A stretch of DNA of 64,000 bases from CBDBND01 sp965207985 (GTDB lineage Bacteria > Pseudomonadota > Alphaproteobacteria > Rhodospirillales > Rhodospirillaceae): positions 1 through 64,000 of the forward strand of contig CBDBND010000021.1 in assembly GCA_965207985.1 (NCBI GenBank), written 5' to 3'. The position numbers and the translations under genes were made by a program. Below are positions 52,383-61,449 of the stretch, piece after piece. Under the pieces are notes generated by a model. It saw nothing but the letters and a program-made list of their open reading frames with translations. It was not told the DNA's origin and searched no databases. How positions within the stretch are numbered: position 1 is the stretch's first letter; every line of letters begins with the position of its first letter.

Positions 52383-53390
52383 TTATGATTGACCCGTAAA
52401 ATCCAACTCTTCCTTGATGGGCCGGTCGAGCACTTCCTGAATGGCGTCGTCCACCGGTGTGTCCCGGTTGAGAATACCGTCCATGGCCGTACAGATGGGC
52501 ATGTCCACGCCCTTTTCCTGGGCCAGAGCAACGACGGCCTCCGCCGTATAGACGCCTTCCGTCACTGCCCGGCGTTCCCCCAGCACCTCGTCTAAGGTCC
52601 GCCCCTGGCCCAGGGCGGCGCCGAGAGAATAATTGCGCGACTGCATGGAGGTGGCCGTGAGCAGGAGATCGCCGAGACCACAGAGACCCATCAAGGTATC
52701 CGACCGGCCGCCCAAAGCAACGGCCAAGCGCACCACTTCCACCAGACCCCGGGTGATGAGAGCAGCCCGCGCGTTGTCGCCCAGCTCCTTGCCGTGAACG
52801 ATGCCGCAAGCGATGGCGAGCACGTTCTTCACCGCCCCGCCGATGGCAGCGCCAATGAGATCGGTCGACGTATAAGGACGAAAGGTCGGAGTGCCGATGG
52901 CAACAGAGACTTTGTCAGCCAGACCGGCATCGGCGCTGGCCAGCGTCACGGCCGTGGGCAGACCGGCCGCCACTTCCTTGGCAAAGGTAGGTCCGGACAG
53001 CACCATGGGCGGTGCCGCGGGCAAAGCATCGGCAATGACATCGGTCATAAGTACATTGCTGCCCCGTTCGATACCCTTGGAACAGATCACAGCAGGAACG
53101 CCACCCGTCCAGTCAGGGGCGAGCTTTTCACACACCGTGCGCAGATGCTGTGCGGGTGCCACCAGCAAAACCAAGTCCGCATCAATGGCTTCTGTCATGT
53201 CGGAGGTGGCGCGGATGGTCTCGTCTAAGGGCACGTCGGGCAAATAAAGATCATTGAGATGGCGGCTGTTAATGCTTTCGACCACCTCGTCTTCCAGCGC
53301 CCACATCACCACGTCCCGCCCGGCCCGGCGGGCCATGGCTGCAAGCGCCGTCCCCCAGGCACCGGCACCAATGACTCCAACACGCTGCAT
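52383..53390 (-). CDS. gpsA: NAD(P)H-dependent glycerol-3-phosphate dehydrogenase
   Basis: A 335-residue enzyme: VGVIGAGAWGTALAAMARRAG for the cofactor, GIERGSNVLMTDVI, VLSGPTFAKEVAAGLPTAVTLAS, AIGGAVKNVLAIACGIVHGKELGDNARAALITRG with the catalytic Lys, and GLGDLLLTATSMQSRNYSLG. It reduces dihydroxyacetone phosphate for phospholipid synthesis. In many Alphaproteobacteria gpsA lies beside tsaD, and here it is one gene away, with a sugar epimerase gene inserted between. Confidence 0.94.
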   Translation of the reverse strand: MQRVGVIGAGAWGTALAAMARRAGRDVVMWALEDEVVESINSRHLNDLYLPDVPLDETIRATSDMTEAIDADLVLLVAPAQHLRTVCEKLAPDWTGGVPAVICSKGIERGSNVLMTDVIADALPAAPPMVLSGPTFAKEVAAGLPTAVTLASADAGLADKVSVAIGTPTFRPYTSTDLIGAAIGGAVKNVLAIACGIVHGKELGDNARAALITRGLVEVVRLAVALGGRSDTLMGLCGLGDLLLTATSMQSRNYSLGAALGQGRTLDEVLGERRAVTEGVYTAEAVVALAQEKGVDMPICTAMDGILNRDTPVDDAIQEVLDRPIKEELDFTGQS

Positions 53391-53554
53391 GGAGACTACC
53401 CTCTCCCTTGGTCGTCCTTCTGGCCATCTGTGACACGGCGCATACGGGTGAGTCTATCCTTGGGGTACTGATAGTGACACGTGTATGCGGGCTGTGGTGG
53501 GATCCTCTGTGTCCGGCCTTGCAATGGGACGACGCGTCGTCCACAACCGCTGTT

Positions 53555-54565
53555 ATGACCGTGTTGGTAACAGGTGCTGCGGGATTCATCGGCTTTCACG
53601 TGGCCAAGCGGCTTCTTGCCGACGGTAAGACCGTGGTCGGCGTCGACAACTTTTCTCCCTATTACGACACCGCCTTGAAGGAAGCACGCTGGGCGCAGTT
53701 GGAACAAGAACGGTCTTTTACAGGGCAGCGCCTGGACATTTCCGGCCGCGATGAAACCAAGAAGATGTTCGAGGCCCATCAGGCAACCCACGTGATTCAC
53801 TTGGCTGCGCAGGCGGGCGTCCGCCATGGGCTCGATCATCCCCATGACTATGGCGGCGCTAATCTCATCGGTATGCTGAACGTGCTCGAAGGATGCCGGC
53901 ACACAAACGTAGAACACCTGGTCTACGCCTCCACGAGTTCCGTTTACGGCGCCAACAAAGCGATGCCGTTTTCAGAACATCACGGCACCGCCCATCCGCT
54001 CTCTTTGTATGCAGCGACGAAATTGGCCAACGAAGCCATGGCCCATGCCTATGCGCATTTGTTCGCCATTCCCGCAACCGGTTTGCGGTTCTTTACGGTG
54101 TACGGACCGTGGGGCCGCCCCGATATGGCACCGACATTATTTGCCAAGGCAATGGTGTCGGGAGACCCCATCGCCGTTTTCAACGACGGCAACCTTGCCC
54201 GCGATTTCACCTATATTGACGACATTGTTGAAGGTGTTGTTCGCATTGCCGACCATCCTCCCGCCACTGACGACACGTGGAACGCTGAACAACCCGATCC
54301 TGCGACCAGCGGTGTGGCGCCGCACCGGCTGTTCAACATCGGCCGGGGAGAGCCGGTGCCGCTGATGGAGTTTGTCAGCGCCCTTGAAAACGCTCTGGAC
54401 TGCAAAGCCGAGATCGACTTCCAGCCCATGCAACCGGGCGACGTGGAAGAAACCTGGTGCGATGTTTCCGAATTGGAGAAGGCCGTTGGGTACAGGCCGC
54501 AGGTGTCTTTGCAGGACGGCATCGAGACCTTTGCCATCTGGTATAGAGAGTATTACGGCACCTAA
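53555..54565 (+). CDS. NAD-dependent epimerase, UDP-glucuronate 4-epimerase type
   Basis: Start at ATG 53555 (MTVLVTGAAGFIGFHVAKRLLADG). The 336-residue extended SDR has DNFSPYYDTALKEARW after the first unit, LAAQAGVRHGLDHPHDYGGANL and the catalytic SLYAATKLANE; FFTVYGPWGRPDMAPTLFAKAM is typical of UDP-glucuronate 4-epimerases (CapI/WbnF). It would make UDP-galacturonate for capsule or LPS. It is divergent from gpsA and convergent with tsaD, interrupting the usual gpsA-tsaD pair. Confidence 0.87.
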   Translation: MTVLVTGAAGFIGFHVAKRLLADGKTVVGVDNFSPYYDTALKEARWAQLEQERSFTGQRLDISGRDETKKMFEAHQATHVIHLAAQAGVRHGLDHPHDYGGANLIGMLNVLEGCRHTNVEHLVYASTSSVYGANKAMPFSEHHGTAHPLSLYAATKLANEAMAHAYAHLFAIPATGLRFFTVYGPWGRPDMAPTLFAKAMVSGDPIAVFNDGNLARDFTYIDDIVEGVVRIADHPPATDDTWNAEQPDPATSGVAPHRLFNIGRGEPVPLMEFVSALENALDCKAEIDFQPMQPGDVEETWCDVSELEKAVGYRPQVSLQDGIETFAIWYREYYGT

Positions 54566-54576
54566 ACCTCAACTCA

Positions 54577-55602
54577 TCACGCCGCCAAGGACTCCAAGGG
54601 CCACCGGGGTTTCGGTTTGAAATCCAGAGGATCGCTCAAGCCCAATGACAACCGTTCAATACCCGCCCAGGCAATCATGATGCCGTTGTCGGTGCATAGC
54701 TCGGGCGGCGGTGAGATAAAGGGCAGGCCGTGGTCATTGGCGGTATCCGACAATGCTTGGCGCAAGGTTGAGTTGGCGGCGACACCTCCGGCGGCAACAA
54801 AAGCAGTTGGTTTTGTGCCTTCAACATTTGCAAAGGCGTTTTCCAACCGTTCGGTCACAGTCTCTACGATCGCTCGTTGCAATGCCGCGGCAAGGTCGGC
54901 TGTGTCTTGATCGGCTAAAGGTCCGTCGGGTAGTTTTTCCACACAGTGACGCACGGCCGTCTTGAGGCCGGAAAAAGAAAAGTCGCATCCGTCCCGACCC
55001 TTCAGCGGTCGGGGCAAGGAAAAGCGATCGGCATCACCGTTCATTGCTGCCTTTTCGATGGCAGGACCACCGGGAAAACCGAGGCCCAGCATCTTGCCCA
55101 CTTTGTCAAAACATTCTCCGGCCGCATCATCGAGGGTCGTCCCAAGACACTGATAAGCACCCACACCTTTAACCAGCAACACCTGGCAATGACCGCCGGA
55201 AACCAGCAGCAAGAGATAAGGGAAGGCAACATCGTCAGTCAGGCGTGCGGTGAGGGCATGACCCTCCAGGTGATTGATGGCGAGGAAAGGTTTGTTGTGA
55301 ACGGCGGCGATGGCTTTCGCTGTCATCACACCGACAATGACACCACCGATGAGCCCCGGACCCGCCGTGGCGGCAACGCCGTCTAGGTCGGCGGGCTTAA
55401 GACTAGCGTCGTCCAACGCCTGCTCAACCAACCTGTCGAGATGATCCAAATGGGAGCGGGCGGCAATTTCGGGCACCACACCGCCGTAGGGCCGGTGATC
55501 CTCCACTTGCGATGCCAGGCAATGGGCCAGCACAGTCTTCTCGTCGTCGACGATGGCGACGGCGGTTTCGTCACAGCTGGTTTCGATGCCGAGTACCCGC
55601 AT
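54577..55602 (-). CDS. tsaD: tRNA N6-adenosine threonylcarbamoyltransferase TsaD
   Basis: Start at ATG 55602 (MRVLGIETSCDETAVAIVDDE). The 341-residue ASKHA-fold protein has GGVVPEIAARSHLDHLDRLV, the metal site NHLEGHALTARL, and GLGFPGGPAIEKAAMNGD. Together with TsaB (encoded at 60128) it forms the complex that puts threonylcarbamoyl on A37 of ANN-decoding tRNAs. It is divergent from the hemD-like gene, where hemC would normally be the neighbour in many Alphaproteobacteria. Confidence 0.94.
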   Translation of the reverse strand: MRVLGIETSCDETAVAIVDDEKTVLAHCLASQVEDHRPYGGVVPEIAARSHLDHLDRLVEQALDDASLKPADLDGVAATAGPGLIGGVIVGVMTAKAIAAVHNKPFLAINHLEGHALTARLTDDVAFPYLLLLVSGGHCQVLLVKGVGAYQCLGTTLDDAAGECFDKVGKMLGLGFPGGPAIEKAAMNGDADRFSLPRPLKGRDGCDFSFSGLKTAVRHCVEKLPDGPLADQDTADLAAALQRAIVETVTERLENAFANVEGTKPTAFVAAGGVAANSTLRQALSDTANDHGLPFISPPPELCTDNGIMIAWAGIERLSLGLSDPLDFKPKPRWPLESLAA

Positions 55603-55661
55603 GGGCGGCGATCCTTGTTTTGCCAATAGGCAGCCTCTACAACACGCGAACAGTCTTGCCC

Positions 55662-55722
55662 AGAGCAATTCGCGATTGGATCGGACCGCTGCTTATTCGA
55701 TCCAATCGTGAAAAATTGCTCT
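55662..55722. repeat. 61-bp palindromic repeat, unit 1
   Basis: An imperfect palindrome that starts AGAGCAATT and ends AATTGCTCT. The inner arms GATTGGATCGGA and TTCGATCCAATC pair around a short central loop. It would form a long hairpin in DNA or RNA and lies in the divergent promoter region between tsaD and the hemD-like gene. Confidence 0.7.
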
Positions 55723-55736
55723 TTAGATAAATAGTT

Positions 55737-55797
55737 AGAGCATCTGTTCGCGATCGATTAGACCGGTCGTTGATTCAAATCGATCGCGAGATGCTCT
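55737..55797. repeat. 61-bp palindromic repeat, unit 2
   Basis: The same length and outer sequence as unit 1 (AGAGCAT ... ATGCTCT) but different inner arms, CGCGATCGATT and AAATCGATCGCG. The two units are 14 bp apart. They look like members of a dispersed palindromic family (REP or RIME-like) of which the outer AGAGCA/TGCTCT arms are the constant part. The rest of the 55603-55847 gap holds no gene. Confidence 0.7.
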
Positions 55798-55847
55798 AGG
55801 GTGGCAGTTTAAAAGGGCAAACAGCGGAGGCCCGTGGGCTAAAGTCG

Positions 55848-58229
55848 ATGCGAATTGTGATCATGAGCCCCGCGCCGGAATCGAAGGATCTGGCCGCGGC
55901 GATGTCGGGACGGAGACATGACGTCTTACACGTCCCATTGGTCACGTATGAACCAGTCTCTTCTCCGGAGATCAAACTGGAAGGGGCGCAGGGTTTCCTG
56001 GTGACATCGACGCAAGGGGTACGGGCTTTGGCCGATGCCGTTGCCGTACGTTTCTTTCCTGTTTACGCCGAAAGTCCTGAAGTTGCCGACGCGGCCCGCC
56101 AAGCAGGCTTTACCAAAGTCACATCGGCGCGCGGGGACGCCGCTGACTTTGCCCAGTTGATTGAACACGAGGTCAAGGCAGACGCGGGAGCGCTGGTTCA
56201 CGCTTGCCACGAAAACGAGACCCATGCAGTCACCGGCATGCTCATCAACATGGGATATGCCATTCGGCCACTGAAACTTTATGCGGTCAAACGAGCCGAT
56301 GCATTACCGCCGGTTCTGTTGGATGCCCTCAATACGCAGTCGATCGATGCAGCTATGGTTCTTTCCGTTGATGAAGCCCGGGCCTTTACCGCTTTGGTGC
56401 AACGGGCGGAACTGGAACATTTGGTCAAAGACTGGGTGGTCTATGCAACGTCCACTCTGGCGTCGGCACCCATGCGGGCTTTGGACGTGGACCGCACCGT
56501 TGTCGCCGCCAGTCCAAGTTTGGAAACTTTGATCGATACCTTCGATCGGGATCAGTTGTTCAAACACAAGAAGGCCGAGCAACCGGAACCGGAACCGGAA
56601 CCCGAACCGGAGCTGGAGCCCGAGCCTGAACCGGAACCGGAACCGGAACCGGAGCCCGAGCCGGAACCCGAACCGGAACCGGAACCCGAACCCGAGCCCT
56701 TAGTCGCCCAGTCCGACGGACCACCGCTGCAACAACAGGAGCCATCCGTTACTATGGCCCACGCCCCGGAAGAGATCTTAGAACAGCCCAAAGACCCGCC
56801 CCAGACATCGGACATGACGTCAGACGTGACATCCACCGCCGAAAAGCCGGACAAGTCCAAACTGGAACCATTGACCACCGGTCGTGCGGCCCGGTTGATG
56901 GCCGAAGATGCGGCTGATCAGCGTTCCCAAACCCAGCGGACGCAGCCCAAACGCGGCGAAGAGCCGCGCGAGCCCGATCCTATTCCCGATGCGCCGACAC
57001 CGACCGTACCGGGCGAAACTGCACCACCACCACAAGCTCGGCCGCGCGCAACAAAACGCGGCGGGTTCAGACGCTTTGTCACTTACATGGTGCTGTTGAT
57101 CATTGTCGCCGCGGTTGCCTTCGGTTCCTTACCGTGGTGGTACCCGCGCATGCCGGCAATGGTCCAAGGTTGGATTCCCGACCAGTTGAAACCGCCAACC
57201 GCTGGCGTACCGCAGGCCGTTCTTTCGGACATCGCGGCGATACAACAACGGCTCAGTGAGGCTGAAACAAATATTGCAACCTTGCGCCAACAACTTCAAA
57301 ACGCAGCACTGGCCGCGCCTGGCGATACGGTACTAGAACCCGCGGTGCAATCCTTACAGCAGAGAGTCACGGCCTTGGAAGCACGCCCTGCCGCACCACA
57401 GGTTCAAGCCACGGGCGACAGCGGTGTTGATGCGCAATCCGTTACAGCAATAGGAGAGTCCGTGTCGGTCCAGGCCCAGCAACTTTCCGCCGTTACAGCG
57501 CGGGTGGCCACTGTTGAAGCAGCCCTGGGCAACACGGTCCGCCTCGATGATTTGTCCGAGAGACTGGATGCTTTGGAAGACCGGAGCGCCGATGCCGCTG
57601 ACGTGCTGGCTCTGACCGCCAGGTTGACGCAAGTGGAAGACACGGCAGAGTCACTTGTTACGGAACAGACAGGCGCCGTCGGATTCCTGCTCAGTGTTTC
57701 TCAATTGCAGGACGCCATTGCAGCCGGGCGGCCCTATGCGTTGGAACTGGAAACGCTCAGCGTTTTGGCTGGGCGCATGGAAGACGTCGCCATAGAAACG
57801 GATGCTTTAAGTGCCCACGCACAAACCGGTTTGCCGAGCCGCGCTGTCTTGCAGCGTCGCTTTAATCAGATCGCACCGGCCGTTGTCCGCGCCGGTCTCC
57901 TGCTGGCAGAGTCGGCCTCCTGGATTCAACGTACCCTTGATCGTGTTTTGTCCGTCATCAATGTGAGACAACTGGATGACGACGGCGGCTCGGGTGTCGG
58001 CGTCACCGTGACCCGGATCGAGAACGCGTTGGAAGACGGTGATCTCACCTCCGCTGTCGCTGCCGCGTCGACGCTGAACGGCCTAGCCGGAGACACCATT
58101 GCTCCATGGCTCACCGATGCCCGCGCCGTCGACGAAGCCGAACGCGTTATCGCTGCTCTAACCACGACGGCCGTGGCACAAATGTCCGTCGGCCGGTCCG
58201 TCACTGATGCGTTAACTCCGGATCAGTAA
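55848..58229 (+). CDS. HemD-like domain fused through a Pro-Glu repeat to a mitofilin-like membrane protein
   Basis: A 793-residue protein in four parts. Residues 1-240 have the uroporphyrinogen-III synthase pattern (GFLVTSTQGVRALAD, FFPVYAESPEVADAARQAGFTKVTSARGDAADFAQLIEH, GALVHACHENETHA, DAAMVLSVDEARAFTALV). Residues about 245-284 are an almost pure Pro-Glu repeat. After a charged Pro-rich linker a single membrane helix follows at about 409-431 (FVTYMVLLIIVAAVAFGSLPWWY), then a long coiled coil (460-665) and a helical C-terminus as in alphaproteobacterial mitofilin (COG4223). In related genomes hemD and the mitofilin gene are separate neighbours; here one ORF covers both with no frame break. 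hemY follows 3 bp later. The enzyme would thus be tethered on the cytoplasmic face of the membrane. Confidence 0.82.
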   Translation: MRIVIMSPAPESKDLAAAMSGRRHDVLHVPLVTYEPVSSPEIKLEGAQGFLVTSTQGVRALADAVAVRFFPVYAESPEVADAARQAGFTKVTSARGDAADFAQLIEHEVKADAGALVHACHENETHAVTGMLINMGYAIRPLKLYAVKRADALPPVLLDALNTQSIDAAMVLSVDEARAFTALVQRAELEHLVKDWVVYATSTLASAPMRALDVDRTVVAASPSLETLIDTFDRDQLFKHKKAEQPEPEPEPEPELEPEPEPEPEPEPEPEPEPEPEPEPEPEPLVAQSDGPPLQQQEPSVTMAHAPEEILEQPKDPPQTSDMTSDVTSTAEKPDKSKLEPLTTGRAARLMAEDAADQRSQTQRTQPKRGEEPREPDPIPDAPTPTVPGETAPPPQARPRATKRGGFRRFVTYMVLLIIVAAVAFGSLPWWYPRMPAMVQGWIPDQLKPPTAGVPQAVLSDIAAIQQRLSEAETNIATLRQQLQNAALAAPGDTVLEPAVQSLQQRVTALEARPAAPQVQATGDSGVDAQSVTAIGESVSVQAQQLSAVTARVATVEAALGNTVRLDDLSERLDALEDRSADAADVLALTARLTQVEDTAESLVTEQTGAVGFLLSVSQLQDAIAAGRPYALELETLSVLAGRMEDVAIETDALSAHAQTGLPSRAVLQRRFNQIAPAVVRAGLLLAESASWIQRTLDRVLSVINVRQLDDDGGSGVGVTVTRIENALEDGDLTSAVAAASTLNGLAGDTIAPWLTDARAVDEAERVIAALTTTAVAQMSVGRSVTDALTPDQ
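56581..56700 (+). repeat. hexanucleotide Pro-Glu coding repeat
   Basis: About twenty tandem CC(G/C)GA(A/G)-type units encoding PEPEPE..., with one Leu interruption. Silent third-base variation shows that the array is not a fresh expansion, but it is a likely site for length change. TonB-like proteins use such stretches as rigid periplasmic rods; here it precedes the membrane helix and so is expected on the cytoplasmic side. Confidence 0.8.
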
Positions 58230-58232
58230 GCC

Positions 58233-59474
58233 ATGGTCAAAATCATTCTTTATGTGGTCAGCCTGGCCGTCCTGGTCGCCATTGCCGTTTGGTTCGCCGA
58301 GACGCCAGGCACTGTTACGGTAGAGTGGCGTCAATGGCGCATCGACACTTCGGTCGCCATGCTGTTCGTTTTTGTTGTTCTAATCCTTGCCGCGGGCACT
58401 TTTCTTGTACGCGCTTGGTCGACGCTTGTGGGCGCGGGCCGGGCTTTTTGTGATGCCCGCAAAGACAAGCGGTTCAGCCGCGGACTGGATGCCTTGGCCC
58501 ATGGGTTTGCTGCCATATACGCCGGTGATGGTGGGGCGGCGACAAAGGCCGGACGGGACGCGCGATCCGCTTTGGGAGAAAGAGATGCGGTGCGCTTTCT
58601 TGAACAACAGACGGCGCGTCTCAAGGGCGACACCGTAACCGCCAACGCCCATGCCCGCACATTATTGACGGACCCCGCAACGGAACCGGCAGCGCTGCGT
58701 GATCTGGCGGTGTTGGCCGATGAGGCCGGTGACCGTGAAAGCGCTTTGGGTCATGCTTTGCGGGCTTTGGACCGAAAACCGCCGCCCGCGTGGGCTTGCT
58801 CCATGGCGCTGGATCTTCAAATCGCTCTCGGCCCATGGGAAGACGCTGCGGCCTTGGCGGAACGCAAGGACTTGCAATCGGTATTTGACCAGCAAGATCT
58901 GCCGCGCCTTAAAGCGGCGTTGTGCACCAGAGCTGCAGAGGCGGCTTTGACAGCTCAAGATCCCACAGGCGCGGTTAAATGGGCACGAAAAGCGCTGTCT
59001 TCGAATCCAATCAGCGCGGAGGCCAGTGCGGTCTTGGGCAAGGCCTTGACCGCCGACGGCAAAGCCAAAAAGGCAGCAAGCGAACTGGAACGCGCCTGGA
59101 CTGCGAATCCCGATGCGAAAATCCTGGCGGCCTATTTACAGATCGCGCCGGCGGAAGCGCCGCTGGCCCGGGCTAGCCGGGTAGAAAAACTGGTCGCCGG
59201 TAATTCGGAACACCCGGAAAGCCGTCTTGCCCTAGCGGAGGTTGCGCTGACCGCGGAACTGTGGGGTCAGGCCAGAAGCCGGTTGGAGCCCCTGCTCGAT
59301 AAAGGCACCGCCCCTTCGGTCTTGGCCCGGGCGGCTGCACTGATGGCACGGGTGGAATTGGGCGACAGCGGTGATGCCAAAGCGGCAGCTCAATCTTTAA
59401 TCACTGCCCTAGAAGCCCGTACCAAGTCGTCGGATAAGCCAGCGCCACAAACAGCACGGGATCTATTGGCGTAA
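58233..59474 (+). CDS. hemY: HemY-type TPR membrane protein
   Basis: A 413-residue protein with two N-terminal membrane helices (IILYVVSLAVLVAIAVWF and AMLFVFVVLILAAGTFLV) separated by GTVTVEWRQWRIDTS, the HemY_N signature, followed by helical TPR-like repeats. It follows the HemD/mitofilin gene after 3 bp. In many proteobacteria hemY lies downstream of hemD; its exact biochemical role in tetrapyrrole metabolism is unsettled. It is not the HemY of Bacillus (coproporphyrinogen oxidase). Confidence 0.88.
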   Translation: MVKIILYVVSLAVLVAIAVWFAETPGTVTVEWRQWRIDTSVAMLFVFVVLILAAGTFLVRAWSTLVGAGRAFCDARKDKRFSRGLDALAHGFAAIYAGDGGAATKAGRDARSALGERDAVRFLEQQTARLKGDTVTANAHARTLLTDPATEPAALRDLAVLADEAGDRESALGHALRALDRKPPPAWACSMALDLQIALGPWEDAAALAERKDLQSVFDQQDLPRLKAALCTRAAEAALTAQDPTGAVKWARKALSSNPISAEASAVLGKALTADGKAKKAASELERAWTANPDAKILAAYLQIAPAEAPLARASRVEKLVAGNSEHPESRLALAEVALTAELWGQARSRLEPLLDKGTAPSVLARAAALMARVELGDSGDAKAAAQSLITALEARTKSSDKPAPQTARDLLA

Positions 59475-59477
59475 ACT

Positions 59478-60071
59478 TTAAACTGGAGGCATCATCGGAT
59501 CCGGCAGGGCGTCGTCTCCGAGAACGGGATAGCGCACACGGGCATTGAACAACTGATAGTGCCACCATTCATTGCGGTAGAAGTCCCATCCCGCCGACGT
59601 CATGAGGCCAAGCAGTGTGGCGCGGTTGCGCTGCGCATCGCCGGAAATGTCGAGACAGCCGTGATATGCCTGCGGCGTAAAGTCATCGAACCCGGTTCCC
59701 ATATCCAATTCCGCGCCCGTTTCATCGATTAGGGTGAGATCAACGGCAGCCCCCATGGAATGGGGTGAGCCGCGGCGCGGATCGGCGAGAAAGTCCGGAT
59801 CCGGTGTGTGGTCCCACAGTACGTATTGCGCTTCGGCGGGGCGGAACGCATCAAACACTTTGAACCTAAGACCCATGGTGCCAGCAAGGATGATGGCCTT
59901 TGACAGCAGGCTCGCCGCATCAGGATGGAGGTAACATCCCGGCCGTGCATAAACCGGTCGTCCCGTGAAGTTGCGGTCGGTGGCGTAAACAATGTCGAGA
60001 TCGACATCAAACTCCGGTGGACCGACCTCAACTAGCATGAATTGCTGCACTCCTATTTCATCCGCGTGCAC
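59478..60071 (-). CDS. D-alanyl-D-alanine dipeptidase, VanX/DdpX type
   Basis: A 197-residue M15D peptidase. Zinc ligands lie in SPHSMGAAVDLTL (His, Asp) and EWWHYQLF (catalytic Glu and His), and FDAFRPAEAQ supplies the substrate-site Arg. It hydrolyses D-Ala-D-Ala, as in peptidoglycan recycling; without vanH/vanA nearby it is not a resistance cassette. No signal peptide is clear, so the enzyme is probably cytoplasmic. It converges with hemY and is divergent from tsaB. Confidence 0.88.
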   Translation of the reverse strand: MHADEIGVQQFMLVEVGPPEFDVDLDIVYATDRNFTGRPVYARPGCYLHPDAASLLSKAIILAGTMGLRFKVFDAFRPAEAQYVLWDHTPDPDFLADPRRGSPHSMGAAVDLTLIDETGAELDMGTGFDDFTPQAYHGCLDISGDAQRNRATLLGLMTSAGWDFYRNEWWHYQLFNARVRYPVLGDDALPDPMMPPV

Positions 60072-60127
60072 TCATGAACATGATAGCGTATGTCACCGGC
60101 TGTTCCTCAAGAGGACTTCAACGGATC

Positions 60128-60793
60128 ATGCGTGTGCTCGCCTTTGATACGGCCATGGCGGCTTGCTCCGTCGTTCTTTGGCAGGACGGCGAAACCGAAG
60201 CGTCGTATTGCGACCCCATGATGCGCGGGCAGGCTGAGGCTTTGATGCCGGCCATTGAGAGGGTTCTGGAACAAGCCGGGCAGTCGTATGAGACCATTGA
60301 CCGCATCGCCGTCACCGTGGGACCCGGCTCTTTTACCGGGGTGCGCGTGGGCCTGGCCACGGCACGGGGTTTAGCCGCGGCCATGGGGTGTCCGGTCATA
60401 GGCAAACGCACGTCGGACGTTTTGGCCACGGAAGCTCTGAACAGGGATGATAGCCAACCGGTTGCCGTCGCCATCGATGCCAGACGGTCGGAACTCTACC
60501 TGCATTGTTTCGATGAGACGGGCGCATCTTTAGATGAGCCTGTTTGTGTGCTGCCAGAAGACGCGGTGGCGTCTTTGCAGGGTCGGCTTTGGCAGTTGGC
60601 CGGCGATGCGGTGGAACCTCTTGCCGCCGCCTTGGACGTGGACCCGTCAATGACCGGACCCCGTATTCCCAATGGGGCTGTGCTGGCCACATTGGCGGCG
60701 GCGGCTCCGGTTCCACGGCATCCGCCAAGCCCGGTCTATGTCCGCCCGCCCGATGCGGCCAAGCCAAACGCGGAAGGCCGCTTGCGGGTATGA
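60128..60793 (+). CDS. tsaB: tRNA threonylcarbamoyladenosine biosynthesis protein TsaB
   Basis: Start at ATG 60128 (MRVLAFDTAMAACSVVLWQDG) rather than 60074. The 221-residue protein has the ASKHA N-terminus, GQAEALMPAIERVL and IAVTVGPGSFTGVRVGLATARGLA, the TsaB signature. It dimerises with TsaD. It overlaps rimI by 4 bp (ATGA), the usual tsaB-rimI arrangement. Confidence 0.92.
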   Translation: MRVLAFDTAMAACSVVLWQDGETEASYCDPMMRGQAEALMPAIERVLEQAGQSYETIDRIAVTVGPGSFTGVRVGLATARGLAAAMGCPVIGKRTSDVLATEALNRDDSQPVAVAIDARRSELYLHCFDETGASLDEPVCVLPEDAVASLQGRLWQLAGDAVEPLAAALDVDPSMTGPRIPNGAVLATLAAAAPVPRHPPSPVYVRPPDAAKPNAEGRLRV

Positions 60794-61266
60794 CCGACAC
60801 CTTAGGGGCACTCAGTCAAGTCACCGTCGCCCACGCCGATGTTTTGGCCGCCCTGCATCAGACCAGTTTTCCACACCCCTGGCCCCTTCAAGCTTTTGTT
60901 GACCTGTTGGCGTTGCCATCCGTAACCGGTTGGATCACCGGCGCCCCGGATCCGGACGGTTTTATCTTGGTGCAAAGCGCTGCCGAAGAAACAGAGATCC
61001 TGACCCTGGCGGTCGTGCCAAGCCGGCGGCGCCGGGGCCTAGGGCGAGATCTTGTCGCTTATGCTCTATCGCAGTTGCGGACGGCTGGAACAAAAATCTG
61101 TCACTTGGAAGTGGCGGCACACAATGAAGCCGCCCGCGCCTTATATGGCGGACTGGGATTTAAAGTGACAGGCCAGCGTACGGGGTATTGCCGGCACGCC
61201 TCCCTGCAGGGAGAGAGCAATGCCGAGGATGCAGTGGTGATGAGCCTGGCGCTTGAGAACGCTTAG
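60790..61266 (+). CDS. rimI: ribosomal-protein-alanine N-acetyltransferase RimI
   Basis: A 158-residue GNAT: QTSFPHPWPLQAFVDLL, ILTLAVVPSRRRRGLGRDLVAYAL (acetyl-CoA loop) and LEVAAHNEAARALYGGLGFKVTGQRTGYCR, which match RimI. It acetylates the N-terminal Ala of ribosomal protein S18 in E. coli. Coupling to tsaB supports the call. A non-coding, AT-rich interval of 183 bp separates it from mucR. Confidence 0.9.
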   Translation: MTDTLGALSQVTVAHADVLAALHQTSFPHPWPLQAFVDLLALPSVTGWITGAPDPDGFILVQSAAEETEILTLAVVPSRRRRGLGRDLVAYALSQLRTAGTKICHLEVAAHNEAARALYGGLGFKVTGQRTGYCRHASLQGESNAEDAVVMSLALENA

Positions 61267-61449
61267 ATGGGCAATAAAAAGTCTCGAGTTTCCAAAAACT
61301 GCTCAAATAAATAGTCTTGTGAATAGTGCAAAAATATTTCATGGCTTTTGCAACCATCAATAAGATGGGTCGCAATTAGACCGCGATTTGTTTGCAATGA
61401 TTATCGTCCGCGCGGTTTGGACAGTGTGCGGAGTGAGGCGGAAAATCAC

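Noticed and set aside
59478..60071. Vancomycin-resistance cassette suggested by the VanX-type dipeptidase
   Set aside because: No VanH, VanA or VanRS homologue is present; stand-alone VanX/DdpX enzymes are common in Gram-negative peptidoglycan recycling.
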